Assembly: GCF_000524195.1 (NCBI RefSeq)
Contig: NW_020170381.1
Coordinates: forward strand, 2,772,714-2,836,713
Direction: 5' to 3'
Origin: Echinococcus granulosus
Taxonomy: Eukaryota > Platyhelminthes > Cestoda > Cyclophyllidea > Taeniidae
DNA: 64,000 nucleotides
Part shown: positions 11,398 through 24,633 of the stretch, in pieces
Numbering within the stretch: position 1 is the first letter of the stretch
Layout: the number at the start of each line of letters is the position of its first letter
Notes under the pieces: model-generated
What the model saw: the letters and a program-made list of their open reading frames with translations, nothing else
Database searches by the model: none
What the model was told of the DNA's origin: nothing
Position numbers and translations under genes: made by a program

Positions 11398-12704
11398 TCA
11401 AAAGCCATACGGTGCAGGATTGTTGGATGGCTGTAAAGAATGTGGAGGAACACCCTGCATATGAATACCGCTGAGACTTTCCTGGTGCTGCATAAACTGT
11501 TGTTGGCCTATCAAGTTGGGATCTGATCCAGTTCTGTTCATTGCGAAAGGTTGATGCTGATTGTACGGAGATGGGGCGTCACTATAAATTCGTCGTGCTT
11601 GTGGTTTCTGGGGTGTAAATGGGTGCTGTGGTGTAGAAAGGGCCGGATTTGGGGCTCCAAGTAGACTGGGACCATCATTTATTGGAGGCGCTGATTGGTC
11701 GTCCTGAGTGAATGCAGTCAGAACTGAACTTGAATTAGCAGACACCTCTGCCATTTCTGGTTGTTGCGCTTGATAGTGTTGGGGTAGCATATGAGTTCTC
11801 AGAGTTTGGTGTATCCTCTGCGGTTGAGAGGAGTGCTCCACCTTAAGAGCTTTCATTGATTGACGTTCCGGAAGCGCGTCTCTTAGAGCGTCTTTAGAAA
11901 CCGCTGACAACAAGGCAGACTGGACTTGTTGCAAAATATCTATGAGACGATGGGCGTCATCAGAAACATCATCAAAGTTGGATGAAGGGTCTGCTGGATT
12001 AACGATGGGTAAATCAATCCATGACTCGAAACTCAATAGTTGAGTTTCCAACTCGTCACAACGATTAAGAGCGTCCAATAGAGCTTTGTTAAAATTTTGG
12101 GAGTTTACGGTAAGCCGGCTAGAAAAGGATATTGATTCAGTAATCAGGCACGTGAGATCAACATGACCAAGTGATATGAATACAAGCAGTGATAAATAGA
12201 GAAGGCTCACAAACCGAATTAACCATAAATGGGAACGAACCATCTTCCTCACCAAGTTGAAAAAGTGGTTATATAAATTCAATACATGGAATAAGACTAC
12301 AAGCCATATGATTTCACAAAGGAAGTCGATGAAACTTTGACGATGGAATATTATTTCAACGGCTAAGTAGGAAACAACGAAATATGCCCAACATAAATCC
12401 AACAGATTAAAGAAAGACAATCAATGGCCCAGCAAGCAAAATCCTACATAGCACACCCTCTAAGCATTAGGTCAAGAGATTCAAAAAAAGCATTTAATAT
12501 GTGAGAGAGGACGCTCAAACCCAACTTACTCCCCGGTCTCGCAATCAATTTTGTCTTTGATAAGCAAATAGTAGCTCTCATAAAGTGTCTACGAAAAGGC
12601 ATAAGTAAGCACTCCATTACCTTTATATTCTCCTTAAGCTTATCAATCGACTTAAAGTAAACACCAAGACAGCGCTCTAAAACACTCCTATCACTTGCTG
12701 CCAT
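11398..12704 (-). CDS. Putative Mediator complex subunit 29-like protein
   Basis: Three exons, 12704-12621, 12588-12530 and 12118-11398, are joined by a 32-nt and a 411-nt intron and give 287 aa. The start is the first ATG (MAASDRSVLERCL). The N-terminal half is helical: YFKSIDKLKENIK, then LYESYYLLIKDKID, then FNKALLDALNRCDELETQLL, and RLIDILQQVQSALLSAV. The spacing and pattern (LKENIKTL; FNKALLDALNRCDELE) resemble metazoan MED29/Intersex (LKESLQTL; FDKCLEEFYALCDQLE), a subunit of the RNA polymerase II Mediator complex. The C-terminal 150 residues are Gln/Pro/Ser-rich and low in complexity. The family call is by pattern memory only; another small coiled-coil nuclear protein is possible. It sits head-to-tail 203 bp upstream of MRPL51. 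Confidence 0.5.
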
Positions 12705-13240
12705 GTAGATCTTCCAAAGGTGACACAAGGGCTTGAATATGGTGGATAAGAACGCTACAAGCTTAAACAATACCCTTACAAAAAGGGAGCTACGTCATCG
12801 TTAGTATTTCATGATCACAACAATAGAACAAAGAAATGACTTATTCTAGCAAATAATCCACGTCTAAAATACAAGTAAACTTTTGAAAAAGCCCAAAGTT
12901 ATCTCTAAAGCATTAAAAAGTAGATGAAATTCTGTTGTGGTTCATTAATTTTTTCCAAAAAAAGGCATTAAAGCCCGCTTTTTGTAAGCGACATAAATAT
13001 AGACTTACAAATCAAAAGGCATTCCGCAATATGAAAAATTTAATACCATCACTAAAATCAATAACCTGTAAAATTTATAACTTTTTATCTGAATATTGCC
13101 TCTTCTTGAAAGAAAAGTGCAAATTTGCGTGGTGCTTCTAAGGTGGTAGCTCTCTTTGCTCTTTACAAAGCTAAAAGTTATTGTTTTGGCGCAATCTTTA
13201 GTTGTGTGCTTGCCCACGTAGGTATCCGGCGTAGCGCGCT

Positions 13241-14128
13241 GAGACTTCCCCAAAGACAAAAGCTGATATAATACATGGGCATAATATATATGTTTGACAT
13301 ACAGTAGGGCTCAGGACTTCTGCCGAAGACCAGTCCACTCAGCAGGGACATAACGACGCAGAACCTACGTGGCTCCATTGCTAAAACTGAGGCTTAAACA
13401 AACAGCCAATGTACTACATAGTCCCTCGGTCAACCTCTTGTCTCCGTCATTGCAACGTTATCGGCCCTGTAAGGAAGCACTCATGAGCCAAGCATGTCAG
13501 GTACTGAATTTCCGTGCAATCAAGAAAATAAGTGACCGTAATATCACTTATTTTTCCCCCCCACCCCCCAAAAAAATAGTTCGGCTGAATCCGGATTTTT
13601 ATCCAATGTAAAATGAATTCGGAGACAGGGAATGTCCTGGTCATAGTTGAAGAGGTACTGGCCTAAAATCAGATTCTTGTAGCAAAGAGTTGAATTCACC
13701 ACTATTTTGTAGGGGTATAGCTTCGCTCCTAATCCTTCCTGCCTCGTTGTTCGCACTTCAGAGCTGCCCTGCCATATGTACTTGGATTCCACCCAGGAGG
13801 AGGAGGAGCTGTCCAGGAAATATTCCAAATTCTCATAACTGACGTCTCCACACAAGTGTGGAGGACAGCTTCGTAGTGGACTTTTCCTAGATATTTTACG
13901 ACTAGTGTCACTTCAGTTGTTAATGGCTTAGCCGCAGACCATGGTTTTGGGGTAGTCGCAAAAGGCAGGTGTCATTTTCAGCCATTTTTTAGAGGACAAC
14001 ACTAATTCTTCCATTTGCAGGATACGCACATCTTCCACCACGCAAAGGCTTTCAGCTAGCAGTGGGAAATTGGTTGTTATCCTGTAGGTTCCGGTCTGCT
14101 TTTCGCTGACACCAATGTAGAGAGCCAA

Positions 14129-14163
<35 letters not shown>

Positions 14164-14240
14164 ACACAGTAGAGCTTGGCTATTGATGAAGGTACAATGA
14201 CGAAACACTTGAATGGCTCTTCTATAAAACTGAAAATCAA
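13241..14240 (+). mobile_element. Miniature LTR-type retroelement (TRIM-like), copy 1
   Basis: Direct terminal repeats flank a non-coding interior of about 0.75 kb. The left repeat is about 13241-13372 and contains GTTTGACATACAGTAGGGCT. The right repeat is about 14128-14240, with ATACATATAT then TTTAACACAGTAGAGCTTGG. The right repeat seems to have lost its first 35 or so bases, and its AT stretch has expanded into a microsatellite. The interior has module A (13373-13645, with AGGCTTAAACAAACAGCCAA and ATGAATTCGGAGAC), module B (13650-13985) and module C (14025-14115). No open frame encodes gag or pol. This layout matches terminal-repeat retrotransposons in miniature, known from taeniid tapeworms as Ta-TRIMs; assignment to that exact family is inferred. 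Confidence 0.6.
14133..14160. repeat. (AT)14 microsatellite
   Basis: A pure AT dinucleotide run. It lies exactly where the related terminal repeat at 21104-21232 has only ATACATATATTTT, so it probably expanded from the element's own sequence. Confidence 0.9.
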
Positions 14241-14284
14241 ACAGGCGACCAACGCATCACAATAGATCACCTCAGACTGTATTT

Positions 14285-15560
14285 TCACTCAGTGGTATGG
14301 CCTTTGGACCATGTTAACAGCTTTCCAATGTGTCGAATTTGGCGTTTATCTTTCAGACTCGGCCTTCACCATCTTGAAAATATTTAGGCATTCTTCAGTG
14401 GTAATATTATGAATGGGCTACAATGATCGGAGTTAAGCATTTTTCTAGAACACTCCCTTCTCAGTATTTGATGATACCAGTTTCATTGAGGGGTTTTTCA
14501 CTAAGCTTTTCTTACCTTTCAGGTTTATTCAAACAAGCATACATTACACCAGCTATTCCCTATGTTTGTAATATATACTCTGTCATAACGCTTTGGCATG
14601 GTACGACTTCAGAAAAGGCACGGAGCCCTATTTTGTTGGCAGTAGCAACCGGACCCCATTGGTTTGCACAGCAACACATATTTCAAAAATCGAATACTAT
14701 ACTTTAACGTCATAGGATTGACCTATGGAGACTCCCAAGAAATGAGTAAAAATATCATCTTCCTTAGGCAATTACTAATATCTCGAGTTCTGTATGAATA
14801 CTACCAAAAAGTGAAGTGACATTGGAATTGAACCATCTGGAAAAGTGTATTCTATAAAATTGCATTACATTAAGGCACCCGCATGAAGATATCAATTGTT
14901 CAAGCAGGCGATGCTTTCTCCTCGTCGATATAAGGTGATTGGGGCCCAGATTTACAGATGACTGGAAAGAACTGAAATGGGTACAAGGTGGCAAGAGTGA
15001 ATGGTTACCAAACACCAAACTCGCAAAATTATACTGCATCTTGTCTTTTATCAAATGGCTCTGCTTTGGACCACTTTTTATGAGTAGCGATTGGTATACG
15101 AGTTGCCCCCTTGCAATGTGTGATCCCCTCTTGATCAGTAACAGGCTTTTTGTTTGTTTTTCTCTCTCTTTTGTCCTAGTGGAATTACATGGATGTATTA
15201 GCGTCGTCAAGATTGAATGCTTTCCCACACAGAGAAGAATCCATTGATTAGCGATGCCGCTTTGCGGGTAGTTTGGGGGTTTGAACCAGGTCTTTGTGGT
15301 GCTCGACGCAGCAGGACAAGTAACGAGATCACGGTAACGACCTCCAGTAAAGAAGAGGGGTTCAGTGACCTGATATTTTGTTCGACTGTAAGGTGATCCG
15401 GGCAAGCGTTCGAGTCGTAGGTGGTTTTTATCTCGCTCTGTGTCATGGCTTTCGGGTCATGCTATCAGTTTTTCAACCTTCTCATGCACTTTGACTATGC
15501 GTTTTTCCACACTATCCTGGGTTTCCACGACTTCAGAAAAGACTCGGGATTATGAAGTAA
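14285..15560 (-). mobile_element. Probable TRIM-like retroelement, copy 3, inverted
   Basis: On the minus strand a 5' LTR-like segment (15560-15440) reads CCCGAGTCTTTTCTGAAG and then CATGACCCGAAAGCCATG. A similar segment at about 14370-14285 reads CCGAGTCTGAAAG and then CATGGTCCAAAGGCCATA. Between them, 15010-14790 matches internal module B in the same orientation. A third LTR-like fragment may lie near 14590-14650. The copy is far more diverged than copies 1 and 2, and the boundaries are approximate. It lies tail to tail with copy 1. Confidence 0.45.
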
Positions 15561-16313
15561 TTAGTTGAGATGGTTTGGAAGAAAATAATCTGCTAAGGTA
15601 CAGTTAAAACTGTGTAGCCGCCCGAGCCTTGCCTAAAGCCGTAACAAGCCAAAAAAGTGTATCAAAGTATATGTCACTAAGGTAAGGAAAAAATTAGGTC
15701 TGCCATTATGGCTGAAAACTAGGCCGACGTGTAAATTGCAGCCTTTGGAGACTCAAGCGTCCAAGTAGTTCAACCCAATTAAACAAAGTATCCGGCTACC
15801 AACTGCCTCCACTGTTTATTTTTTGTGTGTGTCTGAGCTCGTTTGCAATCACGGTGCTGTTGCTTCTTTACAAAGTGCTGAAACGGAGTAACTTAATAGA
15901 CATAACCGGCTTTTTAAGCCCAAAGCATATGACTTAGTAAAACTGGCTGCTTTTATGTAAATTTTGTAAGATACTCTAACTTTTGAGTTTTAAACGTGTT
16001 ATTTAAACGAAAAATGATTAAAACAGTGACGTTTGCATTTGTTTCCTTGTAGTGTTTTAATACACCAGTGGACTTCCCTTTCAAGGTCGATTACCTAACT
16101 TGTTTCTGCCTACATTGGCTTTCGGTTGGTTTTATGGTCATTTTATTATTGATTCTACTACGATGCTTGCATAGGTTGGTTTTCGTACATTACCTTCATT
16201 TGCCAACCGCACTCACTACCATTGCCTTGCGAATTTCTTCAGTACTATGTGTTATTTCTCGTTTTTTCTTTCTATTCTACGCCTCAGGTGTCAGCACAAT
16301 CAAGGCTCCAGGA

Positions 16314-18962
<2,649 letters not shown>

Positions 18963-20129
18963 TCAGTGCCACCATGTTGATTCGACTTCATTTGTACCTT
19001 CATAGTGTTTGTATCTGTTTCTTTATTTAATTTTTTTCTAAAAGTCTTAGTATTTACGATTCTATGTGCCAGATACTGTTACTGGGCTCTGATCACGTGG
19101 GTAATCGAGTAATGACTAGGTTGGTGTTGCTTCTTCATTGCCACTTATTAATGCTTAAAAAATCGCCGATTTTGTTTTTTGAAATAGCCTTATCGTACGG
19201 ACCACTTCCTCTTTTCTCAAAACTGCCTGCTCAAAGCTACGAAACTTGTACTTTGTTTAAATTCGGCAAACACTGTGCGTGCTGTCAGCTCACCTCTTTA
19301 GATGTGACATCTTTGGGTTTCCCAAAAGAATGGTGCTCCAATTGAAACGCCTGCCCTAGGGATATCTCCAAGTTTTCTCCGCGTCTTCATCCCGATCCCA
19401 AGCTGCAGTCTGTTCACTTGTAAAACGATCAAGTGTCCACTTCAAATCGGGTTAATTTTTTCTTCACGCTTGCACGTGGCGTTTTGCAGCTTAGAGTTTC
19501 TTCTCACAAGTCCCCTTCTAAAAGAGAACCTAGTGCTGGATGTTCAGTTAGCGGGGGGATGTTTAAATCGTGCGGCTGGACTTCCTCTCTTTTGGCCTGA
19601 TAGTGAGTTTTTATTGTTCAGCTGGCTATGCGTGCCATTCGGTCAGTTGAAGCATGCCACCGATCATCCATAGTAAACTTGGAGATTCAAAAGTTGCATA
19701 TTACAATGGAATATAGCTTCTACATTAAATGGACATCAATGATCATTGTTTTTTAGTTAGCGTTATGATCTCCGGTGGATGCGGTAGGACTAAAGCCTTG
19801 AAAGCGTTTGTCACTCTCTTGCCAAGGTAATGTATCACAATCTTTACATTGAACGATACTGCAAGTAAAATTGCTATTTAGACTTGATACCCTCTAACTA
19901 CACTCAGATTGCTGTCTTGTTTTTAGGTAAAAACAGGCAATGCATGCGTTTTTCGACAAGGCCTTTTCATGGAGTAATTGTCGCGAAAGCATAAATGCGT
20001 TCAACTAGCCGTGCTTTATTATTTTAGCATATCAGAGACAGATTTACACGTTTTAAGTGGTGACCGGTACGGGTGGTATTCTATGCTACTCCGTGTAGCA
20101 CCCTGATTCTTTCCTTAATCTTGGGAAGT

Positions 20130-20250
20130 CATATTAGTATGGCAGAAAGAGCTGAGGCTACTAGCATGGCCCTGAAGCCATGCCGTCTAGCGGAAGTACA
20201 ACCTGCGTAGACCTAAGTGCCTACGTAATAAAATGCAGTTAAACAAACCG
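20130..20250 (+). repeat. LTR-like fragment with perfect hairpin
   Basis: It contains GGGAAGTCAT, GAGGCTACTAGCATGGCC and GGAAGTACAACCTGCGTAG, in the same order as the right LTR of the copy at 21104-21232. It includes a perfect 7-bp inverted repeat: GCATGGC at 20164-20170 and GCCATGC at 20177-20183, loop CCTGAA. It may be a solo LTR, or part of a tandem arrangement with the next copy. Confidence 0.55.
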
Positions 20251-20560
20251 TCAAAGCAGTACACATTCTTGCACCGTCTTTTCGTTTACTCCACCTCGGC
20301 TAACTCATGCCAGCTACCTCTGAAGGTGCAAATTGATCTAATGGTTAAAAATTGAAGCTCCAACTCGAATTCATAAAAACCGTTGAACCGTGTAAGTTTC
20401 TCATTTTCGGCCAAATTGCAATCCACTCTATGCGTCCGTCGACGAACGACCCACTTGTTGTGGACTGAAATAATTTTGTTAAGCAGAATTTGGTATTGGG
20501 TTGTTTTTGTGCATCGGTTCATTTGTCTTCGCTATGAATTAAGACCTCTTGATCATAGCC

Positions 20561-21245
20561 CCGAGACTTTCCCGAAGGCGAAAGAAGTCATGGTACTCGG
20601 GCTCGGGGCTACTGCCGTAGCTCGAAGGCCAGCCCGCTCAGCAGAAGCATAATAGCGCAGAACCCACGTGGCTCCTTTACCGAAGCTGAGGCTTAAACAA
20701 ACAGCCAACGTACTACATAGCCGCTCTCTTGAGCGTCATTATTGGCGCTCCCCTCGGTCAACCTCCCATCTCCGCCATTACAACGTTATCGGTGCTGTAA
20801 GGAAACACACACGAGCCAAGCATATCAGTTACCGGATTTCCGTGCAATCAAGAAACTAATTGACCATAACGTCACCTATCTCCCCCCCCCCCCCCTAAAG
20901 ATTTGGCTGAATCTGGATTTTTATCCAATGTGGAAATGAATTCGGAGACTGGGAATGGGCCGGCCATCTCGCGTATCCATAGCTGGTCGTAGGAACATAT
21001 GCCCTTCTTCCATCACACAAAGGCTTATCAGCCAACGGTAGGAATGTGGTTGTTATCTTACAGGATTAGGTTTGCTTTCCGCTGCCACCAGTGTACCGCT
21101 GCAAGACCTTCCTGAAGAAGAAAGAAGACATAGTACTGGGGGGTATACATATATTTTACATACAGTGGTGCTTGAGGCTACTGGCATGGCTTGGAGGTTA
21201 TCCGAGCCGGCGAAGTTACAATGGTGGCGATCTAAATTAACCCAT
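20561..21245 (+). mobile_element. Miniature LTR-type retroelement (TRIM-like), copy 2
   Basis: The left terminal repeat is about 20561-20671 (GAAAGAAGTCATGGTACTCG, GGCTACTGCC). The right repeat is about 21104-21232 (GAAAGAAGACATAGTACTGG, GAGGCTACTGGCATGGC). The interior contains module A (20672-20960), which is closely similar to 13373-13645 including AGGCTTAAACAAACAGCCAA, GTGCAATCAAGAAA, a poly-C tract and ATGAATTCGGAGAC. It then has module C (about 20995-21095, CACACAAAGGCTTATCAGCC). Module B of copy 1 is missing. There is no coding capacity. The element is non-autonomous and would depend on an LTR-retrotransposon polymerase supplied elsewhere (family knowledge). Confidence 0.65.
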
Positions 21246-22552
21246 TACCAAAAAAAAATACGAACCAACGTATTATACCTGCGCTCTATCCTAGCGAGAC
21301 AGTGTGAACTTTAGGCATGGTTTATAAACGTGAAACAAGTTTACTACTGGGCCAGCGTGGGTGAGTCATTTTTGGCACCTTATTCTCGCCAGTTTGACCT
21401 GAATTGGGGGTGCGCCGCCTTTGTTTAACTGGAACAGATCAGTTAACCTATCATTACAACTATGCGAGTGACAAATTACATTTAAGTTAGCTCACGTTTG
21501 TCATCATATTATGGGGGCATAATGCAAAGCATCTTTTATACCATAATCATATTATTGGTTTATGACAATCGTAACTAAACTGTGTGTTCATAATGAAATG
21601 TCATGCATTTAATTGCCTTGAAATTTGTATGTGCCTTCTTACTATCTGCTTTATTTAAGATTTGGCTCCTGACACAGCATTCTTCTGTGACTTTTTAATC
21701 ATACTAGATGAGGGGCTCTTTCAATATCTATTCATGCCAGTACTTTTAACTAGCTATTTTATCAAGGCCCGAGCTGTCCATCATAGTTCATTCGATGTCT
21801 CAATCATCAATATTTATCATGTGCTGTGGGAGACTCCCAAAATGTACCTGATGCATTTAATTCTCAAATGTTATTTACATATCGGTGTCTAGAAGGCAAT
21901 AAGTGCAAAAACCTTTGAGAGCGCCCAGTAAATGCTGGAAAACACATTGTTGAGGTTTCAGTGCACTCCAAGAACCACATTTGGTTCCTCTGCCAAAGTT
22001 TAGACAAATCAGTGAATTTTTATCAAATAGTTATTATTACTTGTTGTGTTTGGTAAATATTTGTTGATTTGATAGCTCTTTTGTAGTTTCATCGTCTATG
22101 AAAAAAGGCCATGGAACTGGCTCGGTAAGGCCTGTCTTTTCTTTTGAGTACGTTTACTTATGTAAATAAGTAGAATTGTTTTTTAAATATGCGGCAGCTG
22201 TTCGAACACCGCGTCCGGTTACGGGTTCGGGCACTAGAAACACCATGATTCTATGTTGGGTATTTATTGGAGAGTATCATAGTGCCATAAAGTATGTATT
22301 TTTGTCTTCAGGCTGTAAACCTCGTTATTTATCACTTCCGATACTAGTTTTCCAGCTTGTTGCGTCAAAGTGACCCCAAGTATTTCCTGATTGATAACAA
22401 GACTGCAATAGCCCTACACTTTTCTATATGTAATCAAAAGATAATAAGCATGCATTTAAGTAATTTGTTTGTTGTGGGAAATTTGCAATTTGCCTTTATC
22501 TTTAGTCTACGACGTATGCACACGAACCCACGCTACCCCTCATACATCAGCG

Positions 22553-22572
22553 ATCCGTGCAGCAGCACGGAT
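22553..22572. other. Perfect 8-bp inverted repeat
   Basis: ATCCGTGC, four-base loop AGCA, then GCACGGAT. It stands at the left edge of the island-rich zone. It could form a small hairpin; no function is evident. Confidence 0.7.
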
Positions 22573-24570
22573 CAAAGTAGTCTCACTGCCTACACACTTG
22601 ATTAAGGTGTACGAGTGATTTTGTCCAGAGGTCATGGTCTGCTAATGACACTGTCTCGTCCGGAGCAGTGTGAACACTGTTTTTCCTACATCCCGAAGGC
22701 TATGAACCGGAGACTAACCGCTATCGTCCCGGCCCCTTGCCTTCCCCACAACCTCTCCAACCCCGCCCACGGATGGCACTCAGACTGTGCGCACTTATAT
22801 CGATTGACGAAGCGGCACCCGCATAACGGGGCACATACACATGCAGAGCCCGATAAACACAAAGACCGCCAGATTAAATTACCAGCGGTGTATCCTTTTC
22901 CTGGTTGAAATGGCTCCCCGCCTCTTCGGTGCTGTGCGAGAGTGTGCACTGTGACGTCGATTGGTGCAAGGACGTTGATTATGGTGGAAATCAGCAACAC
23001 AGTGTCCAACACCACAGTGACATCCGTATTAACAAAACGATGTAGCATCCCTCGCTCTGTTTTGGCTTTTGTTTGCATACTTAGGGCACACATACTCAAT
23101 CTTCGTTAGTTGCACAATTCCCGAAAAAATCGTAACCGAAAATGTGAAATATTTATTTATAGACCCTACTTATTGAATTTATTTATTATAGCGCCCACGG
23201 TCGAGACCTCGTATTTAGAAGCACACAGTTTCTCCCCGCTCCATAGGTAAATGTTTGCCAACTGAGGTGAGGACACGGAATCCCTTCAAGGGGAATTCTA
23301 ACTAGCCACCTGTGTGCTACCGTGATTGTCCAATCGGATATCAGACATGGTGGAACACAAAACATCTTGGTGGTGTCACCTCAAGCTACAAAAATAATTT
23401 ACTCCTACGGTTTCATGTATCTGAACATTTAAGTATACCGATTTATTTACATGAAGAAGTGTTTGGGTGAACTCCCAAGAACCACCCCCTACATTGACCA
23501 AAACACAAGTTTTCACAAAAACTGAGGTAGATATAAAAGTGTGTATTTAATGCATTACGCAGCCAGATAACTTCGCAGTGTGATCAAACAGGTCTAGAAG
23601 TAGGGCTTGTCAATGGTAGCACTCCTCTTATGCCATAGCATGTGCCTGCGCCACCACACTCCTCAGCAGCATCGACTAGTCCCTCAGTCCTCGTTCAGCA
23701 GAAGGCGGGCGCAACTGCTCCGCTCCACACCCACCGCTCGCGCGTACGCTTGTGCACGCTGCAGACACACCAACAGCAGGGTTTTGGGGAGGAAGGCGGA
23801 TGAATGTGTGGGTGGATGTGTACGTATGTATGTATGTGGTGAATGATGCACTCACGCACGCATGCACGCGAACAAGCAAGCACACGCAATAATGCCATGG
23901 GCGCGCTTTTCTAATGCAACGGCCCAGTGCCCAGCTGAGCCCAATTAGGGCGAACTGGCTGATAGGGTTTCTTGACCGTTCTCCGCCGACTCATCCCTTT
24001 TTCACCCACAGTCACCAGATTTGACCTGGGCGTCATGCTCTTTCGTTTCTGTACTACCGGCGTTTATAGGCTACAATTTGAAAACCAAATGAGATTATGG
24101 AGATGTGGCGGACTTACCTCAGTTTTGGATCATCCTGCTGTACTCCAAAACGGGTAGTGTTTGGAGTGAACACAATTGACATGAAATCTCACTATAAAAC
24201 CCAGGTAATAGAACCAGGTCCGAGTAGCCTATGTGCTCAATCAGCACTCGCAATTACATATGTAAACTGTGTAAGTACGCTTGTGAAGGATGGATTCCAG
24301 GGGCAGCCTTTTTGCGAGTGTGTGCGTGTGAGCGTGCACTTCTCAAGCTCCTCATCCCCTTCTTTCCAACCCACCGTGCATGTCTGTGATTCTCTGCGCT
24401 TCATTGATCATTCCACGGCCTCGCACGCGCTGGAGCGGACGAATGGGGATTGGGCACTTCCCACACGTACTATCTCACGCCTTCTCCTCTTTTTGCCGAT
24501 TGCGTGCACCCGTTCCTTCCTCCATTTGCCGTGGGGGCGAGGGGGCAGGGGGAGGGGTGAGGAGGGTGGA

Positions 24571-24633
24571 GTTTGTGTGTGTGTGTGTGTCTGTGGGTGC
24601 GTGTGTGGGTGAGTGCGTGCGTGCACGGATGAG
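24571..24633. repeat. GT/GTGC-rich simple sequence
   Basis: A run of GT dinucleotides passing into GTGC and GTGG units inside one of the GC-rich islands. Confidence 0.8.

Larger units (their letters stand above)
12705..16313. other. Intergenic, dominated by retroelement copies
   Basis: 12705-13230 is AT-rich and featureless. 13241-14240 and about 14285-15560 hold two retroelement copies (separate entries). 15560-16313 shows nothing beyond the presumed upstream region of GOT1. A 213-codon minus frame at 14764-15405 lies wholly inside repeat sequence and resembles no known protein. Confidence 0.5.

Noticed and set aside
14764..15405. Minus-strand frame of 213 codons
   Set aside because: It lies across repeat modules that occur elsewhere without this frame, and has no protein similarity I can recognise.
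15270..15420. tRNA-like B-box sequences (GGTTCAAACCCC on minus, CGTTCGAGTCG on plus)
   Set aside because: No A box at proper spacing and no cloverleaf; they lie inside the diverged retroelement copy, so a SINE or tRNA call is not supported.
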